From assembly GCA_018883625.1 (NCBI GenBank), contig JAHLFV010000016.1, positions 1-12,977 of the forward strand: a stretch of DNA of 12,977 nt, in the 5' to 3' direction. The translations under genes were made by a program, and so were the position numbers. Positions within the stretch are counted from its first letter, which is position 1. Each line of letters opens with the position of its first letter. Below are positions 1-5,742 of this stretch, one piece after another. This DNA is from Candidatus Treponema excrementipullorum (GTDB lineage Bacteria > Spirochaetota > Spirochaetia > Treponematales > Treponemataceae). The notes beneath the pieces were generated by a model. It had not been told where the DNA came from, ran no database searches, and worked only from the letters and a program-made list of their open reading frames with translations.

Positions 1-383
1 GTATTGTATTCCTCCATGGTTTCGTGAGAAGCCATAAGGAATTTCACCGTCCCGCGTTCGCCCTTTTCCCGGACTTTACGGATATCGTTTTCGCTCAGCA
101 GTTTAATCCGTCCGTTCTTTGCCAGGTGCAGCCGGGAGGAGACGGGACTCATATAGAACTTTGCTTCTTTTCCGATGAGTGAAGCGTATTCCCGGACACA
201 GTCGCATACCCGATGCTGCGTTTCGGGCAGGTGCCCGTTCAGAAAAAAGAGAGTGACGGTAAAGGAAGTCCATCCGGTAATCATATTTTCGTTGTCGTTC
301 CAGCCGATGGCACGGACAAAACCGGAGTTGTCAAGCCGGTTGCGGAGTCTTTCTTTTTCTCTGTTTAAAGATTTGTCTTTCAT
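1..383 (-). CDS. Unrecognised soluble protein, C-terminus beyond the left edge; possible DUF3396-like immunity family
   Basis: An open frame reads leftward from an ATG at 383 to the window edge without a stop, giving 127 residues of an incomplete protein. An AGGAA ribosome-binding site lies about 9 nt before the ATG, which supports this start. The visible part is soluble and charged: a basic N-terminus (MKDKSLNREKERLRNRL), then a strand-like stretch TSFTVTLFFLNGHLPE, then VREYASLIGKEAKFYMSP. The order of a beta-rich segment with 'FF..GH.PE' followed by 'EYA..IG' recalls DUF3396 (type VI immunity) proteins. This is pattern memory, not an alignment, and the family is not secure. It lies 39 nt downstream of a membrane-protein gene on the same strand and is probably co-transcribed with it. 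Confidence 0.7.
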   Translation of the reverse strand, partial: MKDKSLNREKERLRNRLDNSGFVRAIGWNDNENMITGWTSFTVTLFFLNGHLPETQHRVCDCVREYASLIGKEAKFYMSPVSSRLHLAKNGRIKLLSENDIRKVREKGERGTVKFLMASHETMEEYN

Positions 384-422
384 GATTGCGTATTCCTGCC
401 GGTTTATAAGAACATCAGCCGG

Positions 423-839
423 TCATAAAAAAATTGTTTTTGCAAACAGCAGGCAGATAAGTCCCGCAAACAGTATATAGTAAATTTTCTTACGGGGAAA
501 GACGTTCATCAGGGAAAAGAATGCGGCTGAAATCTGGGGAATCACCAGACAAAAGAGCATGAATTTCCAAACGGAATCATAACCGCAGCGGGACAGAATA
601 AAAAACGAAGCCGCCAGGAACAGCACGTGCACGCACAGGAGCGGAACCAGTACCTTGCGGCTTCTTCTGTCCGCCAGCACCGCATTGGCAGTCAGCGCCG
701 CGGCGGAGACGGAACCCAGAACCGCTTCTTTTGTGAAAATACGGAAAAAATCCTGCGGAAGAAAGAGGATGACAACGGCGGCTACGGAATGAAGCGGATA
801 GAGGTTAGAAGTCGAGCCGGGAATTCTCACTTGGGACAT
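423..839 (-). CDS. Small integral membrane protein of unknown function
   Basis: A 138-residue frame with about five hydrophobic segments (roughly residues 14-28, 38-56, 63-83, 91-112 and 118-137), separated by short basic loops such as DRRSRK and FPRKK. This is the pattern of a genuine multi-pass inner-membrane protein. I recognise no family. A TGA stop lies eight codons upstream of the ATG, so the frame cannot extend. No good ribosome-binding site precedes this ATG, and the first 17 or so codons (789-839) are antisense to an msrB remnant. The true N-terminus may therefore have been lost or rebuilt at a recombination junction. The stop overlaps a short ATGA, and the next gene begins 39 nt further on. 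Confidence 0.55.
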   Translation of the reverse strand: MSQVRIPGSTSNLYPLHSVAAVVILFLPQDFFRIFTKEAVLGSVSAAALTANAVLADRRSRKVLVPLLCVHVLFLAASFFILSRCGYDSVWKFMLFCLVIPQISAAFFSLMNVFPRKKIYYILFAGLICLLFAKTIFL

Positions 840-971
840 GTGTTTACCGGAGATCTGGAATCACCCAACGGTATTCGCTACTGTATCAACAGTGCTTCTT
901 TGCGATTTATCCCTTATGCAAAAATGGAATCCGAAGGCTACGGTTACCTTATGTCACTTTTTGAAAAGTGA
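789..971 (+). pseudogene. msrB: msrB remnant: C-terminal fragment of peptide methionine-R-sulfoxide reductase
   Basis: The last 60 residues of this frame carry the conserved C-terminal core of MsrB: EVRSRAGNSHLGHVF, then the active-site strand RYCINSASLRFIP with the catalytic cysteine, then KMESEGYG. MsrB reduces the R-epimer of methionine sulfoxide in oxidised proteins and is normally about 140 residues or the second half of an MsrA-MsrB fusion. Everything N-terminal to GYGMKRIEVRS is missing or unrecognisable. Upstream in the same frame the translation (627-788) looks like low-complexity antisense of the membrane-protein gene, though the EKILRKKEDD segment just before the core could still be MsrB. 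No ribosome-binding site supports the in-frame ATG at 789. I read it as a truncated, non-functional remnant with the break between about 690 and 790. Confidence 0.8.
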
Positions 972-987
972 GATACGAATTAAGGTG

Positions 988-1015
988 AAAACTGCTACCA
1001 CAGTAGGAAAGTTTT
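988..1015 (+). terminator. Imperfect hairpin after the msrB remnant, possible weak terminator
   Basis: Arms AAAACT (988-993) and AGTTTT (1010-1015) enclose a second pair CTAC/GTAG (995-998 and 1003-1006) with a CACA loop. The interior is uneven and the T tract is only four bases, so it could be the leftover terminator of msrB, but a weak one. Confidence 0.25.
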
Positions 1016-1024
1016 AACGCCGGT

Positions 1025-1068
1025 TAGTGTACCTCAATATAGAGGGATTTCTGCATTGAGGTACATTA
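1025..1068. repeat. Inverted repeat, 11-bp perfect arms extendable to 14
   Basis: TGTACCTCAAT (1028-1038) pairs exactly with ATTGAGGTACA (1055-1065) across a 16-nt loop. With one G.U pair the stem extends to 1025 and 1068. No T tract follows on either strand, so it is not a standard terminator. It lies between the msrB remnant and the 3' end of the broken small ORF. It could be the tip of a lost small mobile element, an mRNA 3'-end stem or an operator. Confidence 0.6.
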
Positions 1069-1076
1069 TCGGTAGT

Positions 1077-1282
1077 TTAATTAGTTTCTTTCCAAGTGTG
1101 AGCTAATATATCTTTTAGAACCAACAACGCATCGGTGGTATTGTATCCGTATTCTGTTTACAGTTGAAGAAGCATTTTCCGTAACTGCGGTGCGTAGTCG
1201 TTGATACGTACTTTTTCCTGATAGCTTGCCAATACAGGGTATTTTTTGCTCCATACCTAACATATTTCTTTCCGTTTTGCAT
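1077..1282 (-). pseudogene. Broken small ORF (about 68 residues if repaired), unknown family
   Basis: The ATG at 1282 opens a frame MQNGKKYVRYGAKN. Adding one A to the A6 run read on the minus strand shifts it into GAKKYPVLASYQEKVRI and NDYAPQLRKMLLQL. A single TAA at codon 33 of that second frame follows, then TEYGYNTTDALLVLKDILAH and the final TWKETN, with a normal stop at 1079-1077. The coherent amphipathic composition on both sides of the two lesions argues that this was a real gene. The unrepaired 78-codon frame over the same DNA (1317-1081) has shadow-like composition. I do not recognise the protein. A TATAAT box sits 5 bp before the ATG and no ribosome-binding site is visible. Confidence 0.45.
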
Positions 1283-1367
1283 GTAGGATTATAGTTTCTT
1301 ATACATGTAAAGTCCACCGAGAAAAATTGTCATTTATGCCCGTTTTGTTAACATAAAGGAGAGAACA

Positions 1368-1616
1368 TTATAGAGCATCGTATCCGGCTTGTTTTAGTGC
1401 CCGTGCCAGCTGATCCGGGCAACTTGTATTTTTAAATCCGCATTTTATACCTTCCAGGCGAGAGATAACGTCTGCCGGTGTCATGCCTTCTACCAATTTT
1501 CCGATTCCCTGTAAATTACCGTTACAGCCTCCGGTAAAAGATACATTGTGTAATTTTCCTTCCACGATTTCGTAATCAATACTTTTGGAGCAAACTCCAG
1601 ATGTTTTGTATGTCAT
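1368..1616 (-). CDS. TSCPD domain-containing protein (TIGR03905-type)
   Basis: An 82-residue cytoplasmic protein that follows the TIGR03905/TSCPD family end to end: MTYKTSGVCS, SFTGGCNGNLQGIGKLVEGM, RLEGIKCGFK, then the signature TSCPDQLA at residues 64-71. Conserved cysteines are at 9, 31, 59 and 66, suggesting metal binding or redox chemistry. The family's biochemical role is not established; related TSCPD domains occur at the end of some adenosylcobalamin-dependent ribonucleotide reductases. The start at 1616 is chosen over an upstream ATG at 1688 because AGAGGA lies about 6 nt before it and family members begin with MxYxTxGVCS. The gene appears intact and monocistronic between two broken genes. 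Confidence 0.9.
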   Translation of the reverse strand: MTYKTSGVCSKSIDYEIVEGKLHNVSFTGGCNGNLQGIGKLVEGMTPADVISRLEGIKCGFKNTSCPDQLARALKQAGYDAL

Positions 1617-1640
1617 AGTGTCCTCTTTATTGTGATAGGC

Positions 1641-1669
1641 ATTGTAGTATAGTTTTCTCTGTCCTGCAA
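1641..1669 (-). promoter_or_regulatory. Candidate sigma-70 promoter for the TSCPD gene
   Basis: Reading leftward, TTGCAG (1669-1664), a 17-bp spacer and TACAAT (1646-1641) lie about 25 nt before the ATG at 1616. The -10 is 5/6 to consensus; the -35 matches only TTG. The short leader still leaves room for the AGAGGA ribosome-binding site. Confidence 0.4.
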
Positions 1670-1720
1670 TAGATTGTAGTTTTATCATTGTATGCAGTGG
1701 AGGCGATAAAATTGTAGTAT
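1641..1720. repeat. Three direct copies of ATTGTAGT upstream of the TSCPD gene
   Basis: ATTGTAGT occurs at 1641-1648, 1673-1680 and 1711-1718. The first and last copies extend to ATTGTAGTAT. On the minus strand these are ACTACAAT boxes, the nearest one overlapping the proposed -10. They may be operator sites, alternative -10 elements or chance in AT-rich DNA. Confidence 0.4.
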
Positions 1721-1752
1721 ATTTCTGTGCGGAAAGTTTTTTTCTCTAGATT

Positions 1753-3189
1753 TTACTTTGACGAAGCGTAAGGGGAGCCCCTCCATATTTCTTCGCAGGA
1801 TGAAAATGTGTACAGCGTTCTCACCTGTGCCTTGTCGTATCCTTGATTGTAACCAATGTAAGGTGTTCCGTGGGTTCCGTAGGTGACGGGAGTATATTGA
1901 AGACCGCCGTAAGATGATGTACCGTCGTTTTCGTTGGCAACGGCGGAATCGGTAATGTAGAGTCTGTCGATAAACCTGTCACTGCCGTAGTGCACACCCC
2001 ACACCGCAATCACATGTGGCCGTAGGCATAAATTTCGATACCGAGTATCTTATTTTCCTCCAAAGCCTTCGTCAGCACATTATTGAAAGTTGCTTTTGTA
2101 ACCAAACCTGTTCGGGTAGTAACTTCCTTTTCCACAAACAAATCCCGAAAGAGACCTCCGCCCGATACTGCCGCATTACCGGTCAGAAACCAATTCAGTC
2201 CGACGGTGGGTTGATTTCCTTTATCGGTCCAGTGCTCCTCAAAATACGAAAAAATACCGCTTCCGCCTCTGCCGTCATAATCAAAGGAGGGGAAGCTGCG
2301 TTCGGGGTGAGCCGCAATATAGGCGTCGACTGCATCACGATTCGTGTTATACCACCACAGCAGCATATCGGAAGCGACAGCAGCCCAACACAGCTCTTTG
2401 TTGCCCTGGTACACATCATACCAGCCAGCATCCGGGCGGTAAAATGCAGTTTTCTCACCGTATTCACTCCACCAGGTTTTCCAGTCTTGCGGTGCAACCG
2501 TAACGCCCCGCACCCACTTTTCTTCGCCTGCATACTGCGGGGAACTGCCGTCACCCCACACAATGCAAAGAGTCGTATCGGTTGTGGGAAAGAATTCCAT
2601 CTCCGCCTTCAGCAGTCCGGAAGTGGCTGTTCCGTCGGGAGAATAGCCGTCTCGTACAAATCCGGCTTTATAGGTATTGTTTAAAGAAGGCAGCAAAACG
2701 AAACCGCCGGGGCGGCAGGACAGTTTCTTCGGCATGCCGTTGTCGATACCGCCTTTCAGGTCGAATGTCACGGTATAAGTTTCACTTTCCGGCATCCATA
2801 CTGCATAAAGAATGCGATTATCCGTAACGGGTATCCGTAACGGGAATGGGGCTGCCGTGGGCGTAAAGAACCGTCTCTGCGGTTTTCCTTTCTGCCCACC
2901 CCAGAAAGACATAACCGCTTTTGGTAAAGGATGTATAAACGGGATAATAAACTGTGTTTTTACCCCGTTCTTCGTAAAGTCGCTCTCCCATTCCCCCGTT
3001 GGGATCGAGAATAATGTAATACATATCGGGATTTTCCGGAGGTGGCGGTAGCTGTATGTGTGAATCATCTGTTTCCGGTAAAAAAAGTGTTAGGTTTGGA
3101 TTCTGCTTGCACGAAACAACAGTCACCAAACCTAACACAATACAGGAGAGGAGAATATATTTTTTAACTAAACCGTTTTTTGTAATCAT
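1753..3189 (-). pseudogene. Split lipoprotein gene with InlB-type repeats and a C66 (IdeS/Mac-like) cysteine-protease domain
   Basis: Three minus-strand frames (3189-2818, 3068-2010 and 2013-1753) join into one 473-residue protein if a 13-bp tandem duplication at 2819-2844 is collapsed and 2 nt are removed at about 2012-2015. It begins with a signal peptide and loose lipobox VVSC (Cys27), then Listeria-Bacteroides type repeats (YYIILDPNGGMG...KSGYVFLGWAE; second copy at YTVTFDLKGG). The C-terminal half matches the IgG-cleaving IdeS/Mac peptidases: GVTVAPQDWKTWW, GWYDV, KELCWAAVASDMLLWWYN with nucleophile Cys263, GHMIAVWGVHYG with His387, and LYITDS with Asp409. The His-to-Asp spacing of 22 equals that of IdeS. 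As sequenced, the gene makes only a repeat-bearing lipoprotein stub. The intact form would be a surface lipoprotein that could act on host immunoglobulin; that substrate is inferred. The ribosome-binding site is weak and distant (AGGA about 17 nt upstream). Confidence 0.85.
2819..2844. repeat. Exact 13-bp tandem duplication that breaks the reading frame
   Basis: TATCCGTAACGGG is present twice head to tail (2819-2831 and 2832-2844). On the coding strand one copy gives IPVTDNRILYAVW across the end of the first InlB repeat; two copies give IPVTDTRYG followed by a stop. This is direct evidence of how the lipoprotein gene was broken. Confidence 0.97.
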
Positions 3190-3206
3190 GTGTTAATAAA
3201 TAATTC

Positions 3207-3290
3207 CTACTCGCATACTAGGTCTTTACTAGAGTACTGCATTTTTTTTAAGTAGTCTATGGCTCCCTGTAATTTTTTTGTCGAAGACAT
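3207..3290 (-). CDS. Very small ORF (27 codons) upstream of the split protease gene
   Basis: ATG at 3290 to TAG at 3207, encoding MSSTKKLQGAIDYLKKM then QYSSKDLVCE. The composition is lysine-rich and helix-like, more protein-like than a random frame, and AAGG precedes the ATG by 3 nt, which is too close for a good ribosome-binding site. Its stop lies 17 nt before the protease lipoprotein ATG, so it could be a leader peptide, a remnant of a larger gene or chance. I recognise no family. Confidence 0.2.
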   Translation of the reverse strand: MSSTKKLQGAIDYLKKMQYSSKDLVCE

Positions 3291-3314
3291 AACCTTAAGG
3301 AAAGGGAACCATAG
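3257..3314. repeat. Inverted repeat with 12-bp arms and one mismatch
   Basis: CTATGGCTCCCT (3257-3268) and AGGGAACCATAG (3303-3314) pair at 11 of 12 positions around a 34-nt spacer. Neither strand has a T tract directly after it on its 3' side, so it does not look like an intrinsic terminator. It overlaps the small 27-codon ORF and lies in the gap between the DUF2141 gene and the split protease gene. Confidence 0.5.
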
Positions 3315-3347
3315 AAAAAAGATATTTTAGAGTTACTATACTTTTAG

Positions 3348-3764
3348 TTATTGCAACTGCAAAACAATATTGTTGTTATTTTCTCCAGTTATTTGAACTT
3401 TTTGCTTGTCCCATCCGCCGGGTAAACCTTTTCCGCTCCAGTTGCTCAGTGCTACAGGTTCCTTGACTTCATTGTTGTTTGTATCTTGAAATACTGCAAA
3501 GGCGTATTCTCCGGCAGGCAAGGAAACAGTTATAGATACTGTGTTATTGGTATCTTCCTCTTTGAAGCCATAATCGGGTACTTCTGCTTTGTGGGATTTT
3601 TCGCTATTGTAAATTGCGATAAATACTTTGCCGCCGTTTAGGGTCACATTTTTTACCGTTACAGTTACGGGAATGCCATCATTGGGCGTTTCGGCTGCCA
3701 CTAAAGGCATCAGAAAAACACATGAAATCAAAACTATTGCTAAAAAAATTGATAATGTGTTCAT
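3348..3764 (-). CDS. Secreted DUF2141 domain protein
   Basis: A 138-residue protein with a hydrophobic N-terminal export signal (residues 1-24, likely cut after LVAA). A LISC at 12-15 could be read as a lipobox, but the n-region has no basic residue. The rest is a small beta-sandwich-like domain with the DUF2141 signature: VTVKNVTLNGGKVFIAIYN near residue 35, SLPAGEYAFAVFQDTNNN near 83, and a C-terminal segment around LSNWSGKGLPGGW. DUF2141 proteins are periplasmic or surface proteins of unknown function. The acidic DTNNNEVKEP loop resembles the conserved D-N-N region and might bind a cation (inference). No Shine-Dalgarno sequence is visible before the ATG, so translation may be weak or A/T-driven. 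Confidence 0.85.
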   Translation of the reverse strand: MNTLSIFLAIVLISCVFLMPLVAAETPNDGIPVTVTVKNVTLNGGKVFIAIYNSEKSHKAEVPDYGFKEEDTNNTVSITVSLPAGEYAFAVFQDTNNNEVKEPVALSNWSGKGLPGGWDKQKVQITGENNNNIVLQLQ

Positions 3765-3848
3765 GATTTAAATGTAAAGATTTTTTTATAAATTTCAACA
3801 AAGATAGTTGTAAGTGTATAATGGATATTAATAAAGTTAATAGGACTC

Positions 3849-3882
3849 AAAAAATGGTGTGTCCCTGACGTAGGAACACACC
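3849..3882 (-). terminator. Intrinsic terminator of the acyl-CoA ligase gene
   Basis: On the minus strand GGTGTGTTCC and GGGACACACC form a 10-bp stem with one G.T wobble around the loop TACGTCA. A run of six T follows after one A. It starts 16 nt after the ligase stop. Confidence 0.88.
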
Positions 3883-3897
3883 GTTTTGTACTTATAC

Positions 3898-5619
3898 TTA
3901 TTTGTTGTAGTTACGTTTTACCTTTTTGGTTGTAGTCATTTCCAACGGTTTATCAAGCATAGTGATTTTGGAAATACGGGCATAAGGCTGTAAAGTTTTG
4001 TTGACTTCCCCAACAATATCTTCTATCACTTCTTTTACAACAGATTCGGATTCGGCATCTGAGCGTACAAGTTTTAACCGGGTATACACATCATCAGCAG
4101 GATAAATAAGGGCTTCTATACCTTCTGAATGGGTTGTTTCATCCATAATGTATCCCTGAACAGTGATTTGTTCGATGTCGGTATACAACTGGAATGCATT
4201 TTCGATTTCTTCCGGATAAACATTTTTACCACCTTCGGTAACGATCATGTTTTTTGCACGACCGGCCAACATAAGGTAGCCTTCGTTGTCTAATTTACCC
4301 AAGTCACCGGTTCTAAACCAACCGTCAGGAGACAATACTTCTGCTGTTTCTTCCGGCATGTTGTAGTATCCCTGCATAACCATGGGACCTTTGACGGCAA
4401 CTTCACCGATGCCGTTTTCATCAGGATCAAGGATTTTCATTTCCATGTAAGGAGCAAAGTATTGACCAACACTTTCGATTTTGAATTTTTCTTTCGGATT
4501 CAACGCAATGATAGGGGATGTTTCCGTTAAGCCGTATCCCTGAATAAAATCGATTCCCAACTCGTTATAGGTACGGAAAACGCTCTTTGCTAAGGGGCCA
4601 CCACCACTGATAGCGATACGGATAGTGGAAATGCTGGCTTTTTCCAAAACAGCTTTGAAGATTTTCTTTCCGGGGTTTACACCGAAAACTTTCTTTATGA
4701 GGTAGGAAACGCCCATAAGGAATTTCATAAGTCCGTATACGATAGGTCCTTTTGCTCTGATTCCTTTAAGAATTCCTGCCAACAATTTGTTGAATAAAAG
4801 AGGTACACCCAATAACATGGTTATCTTTCCCTCTTTTAATTCTTTAAGCATGCGGGAAACAGCCATGGTTTTTCCGAAAACAACTTCTGCGCCTACAGAC
4901 ATTGATTCAATAAATACTGCCTGCATGGTATAGGAGTGGTGGATTGGCAACAGAGCATAGAATACATCTGTAGGGAAAATTTCCAAATTGGTTTGTGCAA
5001 TGTAACAGTCAGAAACCAAATTCCGGTGAGACAGCATAACTCCTTTGGGGATACCTGTTGTTCCGGAAGTGAACAAGATAGCTGCGGTGTCGTGTTCTGT
5101 GGCCGGGACTATTTCCGGTTTTTCTGTGGTTTCCAGATTATATACATAAGTTTCCGGGTGTTTGGGAGACAATGAATAGATTTTTGATCCCATGGGTTTT
5201 TGAACAAAGTAATCATATTTTTCTTCGTCAACAAAGAAAAATTTAGGCTTTGCCGTATTTAATAAGTTTTCTACTTCTTTTTCGTGGAGACCGTAGTCTA
5301 TGGGAATGATTATACCGCCGGCAAAAAGAGTTGCCATGTATACCGTTGCCCACTCAGAAGAGTTTTTCCCTGTAACGGCTACGTGGTCTCCTTTTTTTAC
5401 GCCATTGGCAGCCAACCAGTTAGCCAGCTTTTCAAAGTTGTGTAAAACCTCTGTATAAGTTCTGGTAACTTTTTCGGGTACAAAGTCTGTAAAACTGGGT
5501 CTGTCAGGATACCGGGCTACGGTTATCCGATACATTTCCGGCAGGGTAGGCCATTCGCCGGTAAAATAGGAACCTTTGAATTCTTCCAAGAAGGCCCAAG
5601 GATGTCTTTCCTGTTTCAT
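3898..5619 (-). CDS. AMP-forming long-chain acyl-CoA ligase (FadD-like)
   Basis: A 573-residue member of the ANL (adenylate-forming) superfamily. It activates a fatty acid with ATP to an acyl-adenylate and then to the CoA thioester, probably at the cytoplasmic face of the inner membrane. All core motifs are present: P-loop TSGTTGIPKG at 184-193, substrate-pocket helix around LPIHHSYTMQ at 224-233, AISGGGPL at 336-343, GYGLTETSP at 361-369, TGDL at 437-440, hinge GRAKN at 453-457, and the C-terminal PLEMTTTKKVKRN with a candidate catalytic lysine at 565/566. Length is normal. AAGGAA lies about 8 nt before the ATG. Spirochaetes such as Treponema often depend on host or imported fatty acids, which fits a scavenging role (inference). 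Chain-length specificity cannot be read from sequence, and a medium-chain or acyl-ACP substrate remains possible. It is transcribed divergently from the NlpC/P60 gene. Confidence 0.93.
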   Translation of the reverse strand: MKQERHPWAFLEEFKGSYFTGEWPTLPEMYRITVARYPDRPSFTDFVPEKVTRTYTEVLHNFEKLANWLAANGVKKGDHVAVTGKNSSEWATVYMATLFAGGIIIPIDYGLHEKEVENLLNTAKPKFFFVDEEKYDYFVQKPMGSKIYSLSPKHPETYVYNLETTEKPEIVPATEHDTAAILFTSGTTGIPKGVMLSHRNLVSDCYIAQTNLEIFPTDVFYALLPIHHSYTMQAVFIESMSVGAEVVFGKTMAVSRMLKELKEGKITMLLGVPLLFNKLLAGILKGIRAKGPIVYGLMKFLMGVSYLIKKVFGVNPGKKIFKAVLEKASISTIRIAISGGGPLAKSVFRTYNELGIDFIQGYGLTETSPIIALNPKEKFKIESVGQYFAPYMEMKILDPDENGIGEVAVKGPMVMQGYYNMPEETAEVLSPDGWFRTGDLGKLDNEGYLMLAGRAKNMIVTEGGKNVYPEEIENAFQLYTDIEQITVQGYIMDETTHSEGIEALIYPADDVYTRLKLVRSDAESESVVKEVIEDIVGEVNKTLQPYARISKITMLDKPLEMTTTKKVKRNYNK

Positions 5620-5690
5620 AATAAATTCCTTGATTAAATGAATTTTTCCGACAATATAGACACAAAGTTAAAAAAAAAGTTGCAATTTTT

Positions 5691-5721
5691 TTGTTTTTTT
5701 TATGAATTTTAATTGTATAAT
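5691..5721 (+). promoter_or_regulatory. Promoter of the NlpC/P60-lipoprotein operon
   Basis: A perfect TATAAT (5716-5721) lies 21 nt before the chosen ATG at 5743, with a poor -35 (TTGTTT at 5691, spacer 19) inside a T-rich tract. The whole 5620-5742 divergent gap is strongly A/T-tracted (A9, T7 and T8 runs). A minus-strand TATATT at 5658-5653 may serve the ligase gene, but its -35 is unclear. Confidence 0.5.
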
Positions 5722-5742
5722 TTGGAAAGGAAGGTTTGCTAT

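Noticed and set aside
627..788. N-terminal extension of the msrB-remnant frame
   Set aside because: The translation lacks MsrB motifs over most of its length and is antisense to hydrophobic codons of the membrane-protein gene; only the last 10-20 codons might be MsrB.
1081..1317. 78-codon minus-strand frame taken as the gene
   Set aside because: Its translation looks random, while the alternative frames joined at the A6 tract read as a coherent protein.
2016..2684. 222-codon plus-strand open frame
   Set aside because: It is antisense to the protease lipoprotein, whose domain motifs are clear; its own translation has no recognisable domain and a cysteine-rich, low-order composition.
5668..5701. 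Long A and T runs between the divergent genes as a terminator
   Set aside because: No GC stem precedes the T runs and the region lies upstream of both genes, so it is promoter-type AT-rich DNA.
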